DNA of 37,564 nucleotides from Paracoccaceae bacterium (lineage in GTDB: Bacteria; Pseudomonadota; Alphaproteobacteria; Rhodobacterales; Rhodobacteraceae). Positions within the stretch are counted from its first letter, which is position 1; the number at the start of each line of letters is the position of its first letter. Below, piece by piece: positions 9,515 through 17,295 of this stretch. A program made the translations under genes and the position numbers. The notes under the pieces were generated by a model, which saw only the letters and a list, made by a program, of their open reading frames with translations, did not search any database and was not told the origin of the DNA. The stretch is taken from positions 1 to 37,564 of the forward strand of contig JAHRVG010000069.1 in assembly GCA_019090795.1 (NCBI GenBank), given 5' to 3'.

Positions 9515-10155
9515 AGGTTCATCCCCTTACGGCCATAGGTCGCGCCGGTGTTGCCCCGCGACAAAAAGAAGGTAAAGGCGTGCATCAGGCGGCTGAAAGG
9601 AAAATAGATCAGCCAGACGTCCACCAACAGCATGTGCAAACCGCGCAGGAAGCTTTGGGATTCCTGCAAGGCAAAACACCCCGACAGCATCACCAGAAAC
9701 GTTAGCCACGTACCGATGTGATCGTCCCAGTCGGAAATCAGTCGCATCACCGGATCGGAAATCCGGCGCACCCAAAGCATGATCAGCCCGGCAAACGCGA
9801 TTTCTGCCGCAACGATAAAGCCCCAGCGCGGCATTTCCGGCAGGTTCACATTGATAAGGCGGTCCTGAATAAACGCAATGTGGGGGGCCGCGAACAGTAC
9901 CAGCACTAGCAGGGCAAGGTGGAAACCATAGCCTGCAATGATGTGCAGTGCGGTTCGGCGCGCAAATATCCCGCGCGGAAAGAAATGGCGCAGGTTGCCG
10001 ACCACAAAGCCCATGACGGCAGAGCCTTTGGGGGGGGATATGTCTTTCTTGCGACCAATGCGGATAATCCCGATTACCCGCCACAAAGCACCCAGCACGA
10101 AAATTGCGGACGCCAAAATAAACAACGGGCCTTCAACGAATTCAACAAAGCTCAT
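9511..10155 (-). CDS. NarI/DsrM-like membrane cytochrome b subunit
   Basis: This 214-residue integral membrane protein shows about five hydrophobic segments (for example 8-28, 68-88, 108-128, 150-170). Histidines lie in or next to helices (RHFFPRG, TALHIIAGYGFHLA, LHMLL, LMHAF) and could bind b-type hemes. The layout resembles NarI (nitrate reductase gamma) and the DsrM/HdrE/HmeC cytochromes that pair with CCG iron-sulfur proteins. No nitrate reductase catalytic genes are nearby, so the common name nitrate reductase gamma subunit would mislead. It overlaps fdhC by 4 bp upstream and the CCG gene by 4 bp downstream. Likely role: quinone-linked electron transfer between the membrane pool and the CCG subunit. 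Confidence 0.82.
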   Translation of the reverse strand: MSFVEFVEGPLFILASAIFVLGALWRVIGIIRIGRKKDISPPKGSAVMGFVVGNLRHFFPRGIFARRTALHIIAGYGFHLALLVLVLFAAPHIAFIQDRLINVNLPEMPRWGFIVAAEIAFAGLIMLWVRRISDPVMRLISDWDDHIGTWLTFLVMLSGCFALQESQSFLRGLHMLLVDVWLIYFPFSRLMHAFTFFLSRGNTGATYGRKGMNL

Positions 10156-11252
10156 GATGCATCCTCCGATGCCGGTTTTCCGGTTACTTCCTCATACCAC
10201 AGGTCATGATGTTCCTTGGCCCAGTTCTCATCGACTTCGCCCTTGAGCATCGAGTCGATTGAGCCTTCCATTCCGATTGTGCCCACATAGATATGGCCAA
10301 TGGCCACAGAAATAAGCGCCACCGCGCCAACCCCATGCAGGATAGTTGAGAGTTGCAGCAGTCGCAGGTCAGCGACCAACCACGGGAATTCCAGCGCAAT
10401 GCCGGTGATACTGATGACAGTGCCAATTAGCACGACCATCCAGAACCACGATTTTTCACCAAAGTTGAACTGCGAAGAACTGACATGACCACCAAACAAG
10501 CCGCCGAGCTTGAAAATCCATTTAAAATCCACAAGTTGAAAGAAATTGCCGCGCACAAACTTAATGAACATCCATACTAGCGCAATGATAAACAGCGGGC
10601 CGAACAGGTTGTGGCCTTGCAACGAGGCGCTTGTCAAAATCGAGTTCACCTCTTTTCCCAGATAGGGGGCAATAGCCAGCCGACCCAGTAGAATTATCAG
10701 GCCGGTGAATGCCAGAAGGATAAAGACGCAAGCCATAAACCAATGGGCGACACGCTGGGTCAGGGTGAAACGCGGCAGGGTTTTGCCGGACCGACCCGCA
10801 GAAATGGTCATTTTGCCGATGACCAGATGAAACACCAACAAGATCCCGATTACCCCGACGGGAAACCAACCGGCATATTTGCGGATATAGTTTTCGCGCA
10901 ACAACCGCCACTGCTGGCCGGTAGTTGTCATCGCCTGACCGGATTCGATTGCCGCCACAACATCCGCAGGATCACCGCCACGGTAAGCCCGCCAATAGTC
11001 GGACTGCGATTGCGCCCCCAGTGTATTAGGGGGGCCAGGGTCGGGACCAAATAGCGGCCCGCCTTCGGGTGCTGGGACATCACTGCCCGAAGGCAAAACC
11101 ACCTCGCCGCGTTGCCGTGCCATTATATTTTCAAGCGCTTGCGCCGCCTTTGCGTTCGCTTCGGAATTCGGGGCCGTTGTTTGTGCATGCGCAACGCCTA
11201 CGTTCAGCAGGCTCGCGAACAATACAAGGGCAAGTATCTGGCGCATCATCAT
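10152..11252 (-). CDS. fdhC: Formate dehydrogenase gamma subunit (cytochrome b556)
   Basis: A 366-residue membrane subunit that carries electrons from FdhB to quinone. It starts with a signal-like segment (about 1-23, ending AHA-Q). A hydrophilic, Pro/Gly-rich stretch of about 110 residues precedes four main membrane helices (about 127-147, 166-190, 215-237, 262-285, and a further one near 305-328). Histidines such as those in RVAHWFMA, SLQGHNLFG, LHGVGAVA and IGHIYVG are candidates for heme ligands, as in FdnI/FdoI. The N-terminal extension is longer than in E. coli FdnI (about 217 residues) but usual for the alphaproteobacterial type. It sits 93 bp after fdhB, a gap that holds a strong hairpin, and overlaps the NarI-like gene by 4 bp. 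Confidence 0.92.
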   Translation of the reverse strand: MMMRQILALVLFASLLNVGVAHAQTTAPNSEANAKAAQALENIMARQRGEVVLPSGSDVPAPEGGPLFGPDPGPPNTLGAQSQSDYWRAYRGGDPADVVAAIESGQAMTTTGQQWRLLRENYIRKYAGWFPVGVIGILLVFHLVIGKMTISAGRSGKTLPRFTLTQRVAHWFMACVFILLAFTGLIILLGRLAIAPYLGKEVNSILTSASLQGHNLFGPLFIIALVWMFIKFVRGNFFQLVDFKWIFKLGGLFGGHVSSSQFNFGEKSWFWMVVLIGTVISITGIALEFPWLVADLRLLQLSTILHGVGAVALISVAIGHIYVGTIGMEGSIDSMLKGEVDENWAKEHHDLWYEEVTGKPASEDAS

Positions 11253-11280
11253 CTGATTGGCTCATATAGAATAGGGGGGT

Positions 11281-11307
11281 ACAGGGCGGTTAGGATAACC
11301 GCCCTGT
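11281..11307 (-). other. Strong intercistronic hairpin between fdhB and fdhC
   Basis: ACAGGGCGGTT and AACCGCCCTGT form a perfect 11-bp, GC-rich stem with a 5-base loop. It lies within the 93-bp gap between fdhB (stop 11346) and fdhC (start 11252). The downstream bases on the minus strand are C-rich, not T-rich, so a standard Rho-independent terminator is unlikely. It could protect the fdhAB message or lower fdhC output. Confidence 0.6.
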
Positions 11308-11345
11308 AGTATGGTTAAATTCAGGACCATAGCCCTGCCAGAGTC

Positions 11346-11942
11346 TTAGTTTCCGGCTTTCTGGTTGTAAGCCGTTCCCCAGCCCCAAGCGCCAGAGCCA
11401 AAGCCGCGCGCAACAACGCGCTCGCGGTAGATGCCGGAAACAACGTCCCCGTCACCTGCCAGCAGAGCCTTGGTTGCGCACATTTCCGCACACAATGGCA
11501 ACTTACCTTCGGCAATACGGTTACGACCGTATTTCTGGAACTCGGCTTGTGAGTGATCCTCTTCAGGGCCACCCGCACAGAAGGTACATTTGTCCATCTT
11601 ACCGCGCGACCCAAAGTTTCCAGCCTGCGGATACTGTGGCGCACCGAACGGGCATGCGTAGAAACAGTAGCCACACCCGATGCACAAATCCTTGCTGTGC
11701 AAGACGATGCCATCGGCTGTTTGATAGAAACAGTCAGTTGGGCAAACGGCCATACACGGTGCGTCAGAGCAGTGCATACAAGCGATAGAAACCGAACGTT
11801 CACCCGGGCTGCCGTCACCGATGGTGACAACTTTACGCCGGTTGATGCCCCATGGGACTTCATGTTCGTTTTTACACGCCGTTACGCAGGCATTACATTC
11901 GATGCAACGTTCTGCATCACAGAGAAATTTTACTCGTGCCAT
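11346..11942 (-). CDS. fdhB: Formate dehydrogenase beta subunit (4 x [4Fe-4S])
   Basis: This 198-residue protein is the electron-transfer subunit of formate dehydrogenase. Four ferredoxin-type cysteine groups are visible: CDAERCIECNACVTAC, CMHCSDAPCMAVCP, CIGCGYCFYACP and CTFCAGG...CAEMCATKAL. This is the pattern of FdnH/FdoH-like subunits, here without the long C-terminal membrane anchor of the E. coli proteins. The start at ATG 11942 is chosen because AAGGAG lies at good distance upstream; an upstream in-frame ATG would overlap fdhA. It has no signal peptide, so export would be with the TAT-bearing FdhA. It lies 11 bases after the fdhA stop. Confidence 0.95.
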   Translation of the reverse strand: MARVKFLCDAERCIECNACVTACKNEHEVPWGINRRKVVTIGDGSPGERSVSIACMHCSDAPCMAVCPTDCFYQTADGIVLHSKDLCIGCGYCFYACPFGAPQYPQAGNFGSRGKMDKCTFCAGGPEEDHSQAEFQKYGRNRIAEGKLPLCAEMCATKALLAGDGDVVSGIYRERVVARGFGSGAWGWGTAYNQKAGN

Positions 11943-11953
11943 GTCTACGCTCC

Positions 11954-14848
11954 TTATGCTGCTGTGATTTTGCAAAGAGACGCCTTAGTCTCTTGCATTT
12001 GGGTGACGCTGTCATAGCCATAGGTCATCGCGGTGTTGGCGGATTCACCAAGCACATAGGGATCAGCGCCCTCGGGGTATTTATCCCTCAGGTCTTTGCC
12101 CTCAAAATGACCACCAAAGTGGAACGGCATAAAGGCAACACCTTCGCCAACGCGTTCCGTGACCATGGCCGCAACCTTGACCTTGGCACCTTCAGGCCCT
12201 TCGACCCAGACTTGCTGGCCATCCCGAATACCAATGTTATTGGCATCGCGGGTGTTCACCTCGACAAACATCTCTTGTTGCAGTTCTGCCAACCAAGGAT
12301 TGGAACGACTCTCGTCACCCCCGCCCTCGTATTCAACCAGACGACCGGATGTCAGGATCATTGGATAATCCTTGCTAAAGTCAACTTTCTGGATCGATTC
12401 ATACATGGTTGGCAAACGATAGGCCTGCTTATCCGCGTATGTTGGATAGTCTGCAACCAGATCACGCCGGTTGGTATAGAGCGGCTCGCGGTGTACGGGA
12501 ACCGGATCGGGGAATGTCCAGACAACGGCCCGCGCTTTGGCGTTACCGAATGGTGCACATTCATGGGCAATCGCCACCCGCTGGATACCGCCCGAGAGGT
12601 CGGTTTTCCAGTTGGTTTTGGGTCCTGCCACGGCGTCGATGGATGCACGTTCCTCGGCGGTCAGCTCATTATCCCAACCCAGATCCATCAGCATCTGCAT
12701 TGTGAACTCAGGATAACCATCCTGAATGTCGCTGTCTTTGGAGTAAACACCCTCAGCCAACAGGTTCTCACCATTGCGTTCCACTCCAAAACGGGCGCGG
12801 AAGGTCAGGCCACCTTTGGATACGGCTTTCGACATATCATAAAGGTTTGGCGTACCCGGATGACCCATTTCAGCGGTTCCCCAACAGGGCCAAGGCATAC
12901 CGTAGTATTCGCCATCATTCGGGCCACCAATGGCCTGAAGGGTGGTGCGGTCAAAGGTGTGCTGGTTGGCCATGTGCGATTTGATCCGCTCTGGCGAACA
13001 ACCGGTGTAACCGATGGTCCACATACCGCCGTTGAATTCGCGGGTAATATCCTCGATGTTCGGTTCATCCTCGGCGTCCATGCCGATGTTGCGGAAGAAA
13101 CGATCCGCCCAACCGAACTTCTTGGCAAATTTCGCCATGATGACGTGATCTGGCAGCGATTCAAACACTGGATCAACCACTTTATCACGCCACTGGAACG
13201 ACCGGTTGGACGCTGTCAACGAACCGCGACACTCAAACTGGGTAGAGGCAGGCAGCAGATAAACGCCATCGGTGCGATCATGTAGAACAGCGGAAACAGT
13301 TGGATACGGGTCAACCACGACAAGCATGTCGAGTTTCTCCATCGCCGTTTTCATTTCCTTACCGCGGGTCTGAGAGTTGGGCGCGTGGCCCCACAGAACC
13401 ATGGCCCGAACGTTGTCGGGCTGGTCAATGTTGTCCTTGTCTTCCAGAACGCCATCAATCCAGCGCGATACCGGAATGCCCTTGAGGTTCATCAACGACT
13501 TTTCTTTGCCATCTTTGCCTTTCAGGTTGTCAAAACGGGATTTCATCCAATCCAGATCTTCACCCCAAACACGTGACCAGTGCGCCCATGCACCAGCCGA
13601 GAGGCCATAATAGCCGGGCAGAGAGTGGGACAGCACGCACATATCGGTAGCGCCTTGCACGTTGTCGTGACCACGGAAGATGTTTGTACCACCGCCGGAT
13701 GTACCCATGTTGCCAAGGGCCAGCTGCAAGATGCAGTAAGCGCGGGTGTTGTTGTTACCCGTGGTGTGCTGTGTCCCCCCCATACACCAAATCAAGGTGC
13801 CTGGACGGTTGTTGGCCATGGTACGGGCAACCCGTTCCATTTGCGCACCCGGAACACCGGTTACGCGCTCGACTTCTTCTGGGTTCCAGTTTTTGACCTC
13901 GGCGCGGATTTCGTCCATACCGTACACGCGTGTACGGATGAATTCCTTGTCTTCCCAGCCGTTTTCAAAGATGTGCCACAAGAAGCCCCAGATCAGGGCA
14001 ACATCAGAACCCGGACGGATACGGACGAACTCATCCGCATGGGCTGCGGTACGTGTGAAACGTGGGTCGCAAACGATCAGAGAGGCGTTGTTCTGCTCTT
14101 TTGCTTTCATCAGGTGAAGCAGGGAAACAGGGTGCGCCTCGGCGGGGTTTCCGCCGATTACCAGGATCGCTTTGGAGTTGTGGATGTCGTTATAACTGTT
14201 GGTCATGGCGCCGTAGCCCCATGTGTTGGCAACGCCCGCAACAGTGGTCGAGTGACAAATCCGCGCCTGATGGTCCACGTTGTTGGAGCCCCAATAGGCA
14301 GCAAATTTGCGGAACAGGTAGGCCTGTTCATTGCTGTGCTTAGCGGAACCCAGCCAGTAAACGCTGTCCGGTCCGCTTTCGTCGCGGATGGTGTTCATCT
14401 TGTCGCCGATCTCGTCGATCGCTTGTTCCCAGGAAATGCGTTTCCACTCTCCGCCTTCTTTTTTCATCGGGTACTTCAGGCGGCGTTCGCCATGGGCATG
14501 TTCCCGCACCGAGGCACCTTTGGCACATTGGCCGCCCAGATTGAACGGGCTGTCATAGCCCGGCTCCTGGCCGACCCACACACCGTTATCCACCTCAGCG
14601 ATGATCGAGCAGCCCACCGAACAGTGGGTGCAAACTGATTTAATGGTATCAATAGCACCGTTCACGGCTGTAGCCGCAGATGCTTTGGTAACTGTCCCAC
14701 CGGTTGCCGTGATCGCGGCTAGGCCGCCAATGGCCAGACCTGATCCGCGTAAAAATGCACGCCGATCAACCGATTTTTCTGAAATAGTAGACAGGAGGCT
14801 TGTCCGCTGGGGGCGTCGCGCAACCCCGTTGGTTTTTTTCCTGAGCAT
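11954..14848 (-). CDS. fdhA: Formate dehydrogenase catalytic alpha subunit, cysteine type, TAT-exported
   Basis: The 964-residue catalytic subunit oxidises formate to CO2 at a molybdenum or tungsten bis-pterin site. A twin-arginine signal is at RRAFLRG (R29, R30) followed by a hydrophobic stretch to about residue 60, so the enzyme acts in the periplasm. A [4Fe-4S] site is formed by C73, C76, C80 and C108. The metal ligand is C198 in ARICHS, where E. coli FdnG has selenocysteine; the codon is TGT and no in-frame TGA is used. The downstream region carries the DMSO-reductase-fold domains and a C-terminal pterin-binding part (TSGRLVEYEGGG). The tupABC tungstate genes 7.7 kb away make tungsten plausible, but the sequence alone does not decide Mo or W. 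No fdhD gene is in the window. Confidence 0.96.
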   Translation of the reverse strand: MLRKKTNGVARRPQRTSLLSTISEKSVDRRAFLRGSGLAIGGLAAITATGGTVTKASAATAVNGAIDTIKSVCTHCSVGCSIIAEVDNGVWVGQEPGYDSPFNLGGQCAKGASVREHAHGERRLKYPMKKEGGEWKRISWEQAIDEIGDKMNTIRDESGPDSVYWLGSAKHSNEQAYLFRKFAAYWGSNNVDHQARICHSTTVAGVANTWGYGAMTNSYNDIHNSKAILVIGGNPAEAHPVSLLHLMKAKEQNNASLIVCDPRFTRTAAHADEFVRIRPGSDVALIWGFLWHIFENGWEDKEFIRTRVYGMDEIRAEVKNWNPEEVERVTGVPGAQMERVARTMANNRPGTLIWCMGGTQHTTGNNNTRAYCILQLALGNMGTSGGGTNIFRGHDNVQGATDMCVLSHSLPGYYGLSAGAWAHWSRVWGEDLDWMKSRFDNLKGKDGKEKSLMNLKGIPVSRWIDGVLEDKDNIDQPDNVRAMVLWGHAPNSQTRGKEMKTAMEKLDMLVVVDPYPTVSAVLHDRTDGVYLLPASTQFECRGSLTASNRSFQWRDKVVDPVFESLPDHVIMAKFAKKFGWADRFFRNIGMDAEDEPNIEDITREFNGGMWTIGYTGCSPERIKSHMANQHTFDRTTLQAIGGPNDGEYYGMPWPCWGTAEMGHPGTPNLYDMSKAVSKGGLTFRARFGVERNGENLLAEGVYSKDSDIQDGYPEFTMQMLMDLGWDNELTAEERASIDAVAGPKTNWKTDLSGGIQRVAIAHECAPFGNAKARAVVWTFPDPVPVHREPLYTNRRDLVADYPTYADKQAYRLPTMYESIQKVDFSKDYPMILTSGRLVEYEGGGDESRSNPWLAELQQEMFVEVNTRDANNIGIRDGQQVWVEGPEGAKVKVAAMVTERVGEGVAFMPFHFGGHFEGKDLRDKYPEGADPYVLGESANTAMTYGYDSVTQMQETKASLCKITAA

Positions 14849-14867
14849 GGTTATCTCCCTTGCTGTT

Positions 14868-14884
14868 AACCGGTTTTTCCGGTT
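14868..14884 (-). other. Small hairpin in the fdhA leader
   Basis: AACCGG and CCGGTT pair around a 5-base loop (6-bp stem). The element is 20 bases before the fdhA start and 9 bases before its ribosome binding site (GGGAG at 14855-14859). Its place suggests a role in translation or mRNA stability, but the stem is short. Confidence 0.3.
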
Positions 14885-14948
14885 TTTACTGGGTTAATAT
14901 ATTAGAACCGCCGGGCCTATCGCTACCGTTGGTTCCGCTGAATACACC

Positions 14949-15137
14949 TTAAAACTTGGCGCTGTCGAAATAGGCACGGGTATGTGCCGTATCGCGCAAA
15001 CCGCTGCCGGTCTCTTCTGGTACTGCGGCTGCCGCCTCAGTTCCTGATACGGCCACAACTGCAAGTGCCGCAGGTGCCGATGCGCCCGCCAGTTTTAGAA
15101 AATCACGCCGACTGGCGGTTTCTTTTTCCTTGGTCAT
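14949..15137 (-). CDS. Formate dehydrogenase region TAT-target small protein
   Basis: This 62-residue protein consists mainly of a twin-arginine signal: TASRRDFLKLAGASAPAALAVVAVSG (RR at 10-11), then a short polar tail ending in RAYFDSAKF. It matches the small family known from many fdh loci as formate dehydrogenase region TAT target (TIGR02811). Its function is not established. It lies between the TorD-like chaperone gene and fdhA. After signal removal only about 25 residues would remain, so it may act as a peptide subunit, as a decoy for the chaperone, or as an exported helper of the enzyme; these are inferences. Confidence 0.85.
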   Translation of the reverse strand: MTKEKETASRRDFLKLAGASAPAALAVVAVSGTEAAAAVPEETGSGLRDTAHTRAYFDSAKF

Positions 15138-15160
15138 CAGTTCTCCTCCCTTCTAAATGG

Positions 15161-15174
15161 CCCATACGGGCCGG
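15161..15174 (-). other. Small intercistronic hairpin after the TorD-like gene
   Basis: GGCCC and GGGCC pair around the loop ATAC (5-bp stem). It sits in the 47-bp gap between the TorD-like chaperone gene and the TAT-peptide gene. There is no T-tract. It is recorded because three other gaps of this operon also hold hairpins. Confidence 0.25.
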
Positions 15175-15184
15175 TTATCGCAGG

Positions 15185-15793
15185 TTAACCCGCATTCATC
15201 CGAAACGCTTCGCGCTCGATCTCGAGAAACGCACTCCCGGCAGCCCCTACAGATGCGTAAAAGACGGAATTCTTCGCGCCCTCCAGATCGGTAAAAAAGT
15301 GGCTGGCCCATGAGGCGATGTGTTTGTTAAAAAATGCAGTCTGGCGATCAAGGGGCACCAGTGCGCCAAAGCGCCCGGCAATCATGCCCGCCATCATCTC
15401 AAACAGGCTGGCGATATTATCCTCGGGTTCAAAGACGTTTTTCTCGCGCTCGATCCGCAAGCCCGCCATCTCCTTGCGCAGCGCCGCCAGTGGTTTCTCA
15501 TTGAGGAAACCAGTCAGATAAAAGCTGGCATAGGGCAGTAACTCGCCGCGCCCCAATCCAATGAACAGCGCGTTAAATTCGCTCTCGACGGCAGAGGGTT
15601 TGCTAATGGTCGCAACTCGGGCCATCGCGTTGATTGCCGCGCCCAAATCGCTGTCGTCTCCGCTCAGCGAGGCCGTCTGTTTCAACAACTCTTTGGACGG
15701 CGGCCCAGACAACAGCGCGCCCAAAAACCCGTAGAAATCCGCGCGCAATTTATCTTCGTCACTTGTTTGCATCTCTGTCGCCGTTACTGTCAT
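15185..15793 (-). CDS. TorD/DmsD-family molecular chaperone for formate dehydrogenase
   Basis: The 202-residue protein is mostly helical and has no signal or membrane segment. Features of the TorD/DmsD/NarJ superfamily are visible: an N-terminal LRADFYGFLGALLSGPPSKELL segment, ELLPYASFYLTGFLNEKPLAALRKEM, and the E-P-E-D type motif (FEPEDNIASLFEMMAGMI) that contacts TAT signals and cofactor-free enzyme. Such chaperones bind the TAT leader and guard cofactor insertion before export. The gene lies directly upstream of the TAT peptide and fdhA in the same direction, so FdhA is the likely client. It starts at ATG 15793, 15 bp after DUF3306. Confidence 0.88.
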   Translation of the reverse strand: MTVTATEMQTSDEDKLRADFYGFLGALLSGPPSKELLKQTASLSGDDSDLGAAINAMARVATISKPSAVESEFNALFIGLGRGELLPYASFYLTGFLNEKPLAALRKEMAGLRIEREKNVFEPEDNIASLFEMMAGMIAGRFGALVPLDRQTAFFNKHIASWASHFFTDLEGAKNSVFYASVGAAGSAFLEIEREAFRMNAG

Positions 15794-15808
15794 CTGGTTC
15801 CAATTACC

Positions 15809-16393
15809 CTAATTCGCGAATGCAAACCGCATCCGGTGTTTCACCCCGGTTGGGGGCGTTTCCTGTTGTGGGCCCTGTTCTGGCTCCGAGCCTAGCTCAA
15901 CCTCCGACCCGTTACCTTGATCTTCCGCAAGCATTTCACCCACAGTCTGCTCTTGGGGCGCGTCTTGGACATCTTCGTCGGCCGCTTCTTGCTGCTTTGC
16001 CATCTCTTCCACATGGGCCAGCATTCCCTTGCCGACCTGATAGACTGTCTGGACAGACTCAAGCGCGCTGGTGGCAAGGGTGAAATCTTCGCCGTAATCC
16101 ACCAGATTATCGACATTCGCCAACACCGGATTGCTGAGCCACAGCTTGCGCAAGGCACGGCGGCGCAGGCGTTCGGGAACAGTGGCCTTCATAAAACCGC
16201 TAAAATCATCGCCAAGGCCCATTTCGTCAGGGTCTTGCAAATCCAGCTCGGCCAATATTTCCGCGTCCGTCTTTTCCTCTAGCGCGGCGCGCTCCTCGCA
16301 AACAACAGCTGCCACTTGCGCGCGTTCATCCGCCTCGGCCTCTGCCAGCACAGCGGCCTTGCGGCGCGCCCACATATCCATGCGCCCGCTCAA
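15809..16393 (-). CDS. DUF3306 domain protein
   Basis: A 194-residue acidic protein without signal or membrane helix. The N-terminus WARRKAAVLAEAEADERA and the central LWLSNPVLANVDNLVDYGEDFT motif are typical of DUF3306, a family found beside formate dehydrogenase genes. The C-terminal third is low-complexity, rich in Glu and Gln, and likely disordered. No function is established. It overlaps the upstream DUF3305 gene by 4 bp (ATGA), so the two should be made together. Context supports a role in formate dehydrogenase assembly or regulation. Confidence 0.85.
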   Translation of the reverse strand: MSGRMDMWARRKAAVLAEAEADERAQVAAVVCEERAALEEKTDAEILAELDLQDPDEMGLGDDFSGFMKATVPERLRRRALRKLWLSNPVLANVDNLVDYGEDFTLATSALESVQTVYQVGKGMLAHVEEMAKQQEAADEDVQDAPQEQTVGEMLAEDQGNGSEVELGSEPEQGPQQETPPTGVKHRMRFAFAN

Positions 16394-16956
16394 TGGATTG
16401 GCTCGTTCTTGGGGCGGGTCGGGGAGCGGTACACATCACTCATTTGCGAAATACGGGCATCGCCAATACCGTCCTCTACCCGATCAATCCGCTTTTTGTC
16501 ACGCTTGCGCTTAACAAAGCGTTCTTCCTCATAATGGGCATCCACAAATTCACGCACCCACGCAATCAACGGTTCTGACATTGGCACCAGATCAACGATT
16601 TCCTCGCCGCTGTCAGCATAATCCTGCGCATCATAGGGCGAGGCCGTGGCCAGCAGAACCTCGACAGCGTGTGGTGCATCAGGATCAGTCGCCTCGCGCA
16701 GCACCACATAGATTGAGGGCACCCGCGTCGACAGGCCGGTCAGATAGGCTTCGGCATCTGTGCGCCATAGTTCGAGATCAACCGTCGCCGCGTGGTATTC
16801 CACCGCATCCCCGTCACGGCGCAATTCGCGCCAGCTCTCTTGCGCAGCCCCCGGCATTATCGCAACCGCCTGCCAATGCCACTTGGCCCAGCGGGTAACG
16901 CCCGGTGTCTTGCGAACCACAATGCCCAATGGCATGGAGATACTGCGGGATTGCAT
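16390..16956 (-). CDS. DUF3305 domain protein
   Basis: This 188-residue cytoplasmic protein opens with MPLGIVVRKTPGVTRWAKWHWQAVAIMPGA, the recognisable start of DUF3305, followed by YHAATVDLELWRTDAEAYLTGL and SVYVVLRE-like segments (here PSIYVVLREA). A start at M8 (base 16935) is equally possible. The charged C-terminal tail (EERFVKRKRDKKRIDRVEDG) may be flexible. It is the first gene of the minus-strand fdh run and is transcribed from the divergent region that contains the paired palindromes. Function is unknown; its pairing with DUF3306 in fdh loci is a known pattern. Confidence 0.85.
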   Translation of the reverse strand: MQSRSISMPLGIVVRKTPGVTRWAKWHWQAVAIMPGAAQESWRELRRDGDAVEYHAATVDLELWRTDAEAYLTGLSTRVPSIYVVLREATDPDAPHAVEVLLATASPYDAQDYADSGEEIVDLVPMSEPLIAWVREFVDAHYEEERFVKRKRDKKRIDRVEDGIGDARISQMSDVYRSPTRPKNEPIH

Positions 16957-17065
16957 ATTCTTGATCTACCCTCGGCTCAGTTAGCCCCAGAGTGCGTCCA
17001 ATCACGGCTTGCGCCAAGTAATTCTTAACAAAAACGCTGTTTTTCTCATTTTCTCCACCAGCAAC

Positions 17066-17080
17066 TGGACAATTCGTCCA
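17066..17080. promoter_or_regulatory. Palindromic operator candidate, site 1
   Basis: TGGACAATTCGTCCA is an odd-length near-palindrome with 6 of 7 base pairs matching. It shares the arms GGAC/GTCC with site 2. Its centre (17073) is 41 bp from the centre of site 2, close to four helical turns. It lies between the divergent DUF3305 gene and the small gene at 17135, so a regulator bound here could act on both arms of the fdh island. Confidence 0.6.
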
Positions 17081-17107
17081 CTCCATTCCTTGAGGTTTTG
17101 TGGGGTG

Positions 17108-17120
17108 GGACAAATTGTCC
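17108..17120. promoter_or_regulatory. Palindromic operator candidate, site 2
   Basis: GGACAAATTGTCC is a perfect 13-bp palindrome centred at 17114. It ends 14 bp before the proposed GTG start of the small plus-strand gene and would overlap its leader or promoter, so binding here could repress it. Confidence 0.6.
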
Positions 17121-17134
17121 ATGTATCTAATTCT

Positions 17135-17293
17135 GTGTATTTTACTCACCCATTTAACAACCCTGAATTTCGAATCACTCCCCCCCAAGAAGCCGCTTTT
17201 GAAAAAGCTTTACGCGACGGGGATTTGGCGCGTATGACAGAAAGGGAATCAGCGAGGCGGGCCGCCGCCATTCTGAGAGCCATCAAAGGATAA
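17135..17293 (+). CDS. Short hypothetical protein ahead of the multi-cluster ferredoxin
   Basis: A 52-residue reading frame starting at GTG 17135 and ending 2 bp before the ferredoxin gene. The C-terminal part, PPQEAAFEKALRDGDLARMTERESARRAAAILRAIKG, is helical, charged and coding-like, while the sequence before 17135 is AT-rich and looks non-coding. A TTG start at 17009 would extend it to 94 residues but would place both palindromes inside the gene. I do not recognise a family. Tight spacing with the next gene suggests co-translation. Confidence 0.6.
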   Translation: MYFTHPFNNPEFRITPPQEAAFEKALRDGDLARMTERESARRAAAILRAIKG

Positions 17294-17295
17294 AC

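Noticed and set aside
11852-13285. Long open frame on the plus strand opposite fdhA/fdhB
   Set aside because: It is antisense to a clearly recognisable catalytic subunit, its protein has no family features, and GC-rich coding DNA often opens the opposite frame.
14250-14260. Possible selenocysteine at the FdhA active site
   Set aside because: The codon at the metal ligand (residue 198) is TGT, a normal cysteine codon, and the frame is open without any TGA.
13580-14638. Second long plus-strand frame opposite fdhA
   Set aside because: Same reason: it is a shadow of fdhA, without ribosome binding site or recognisable domains.
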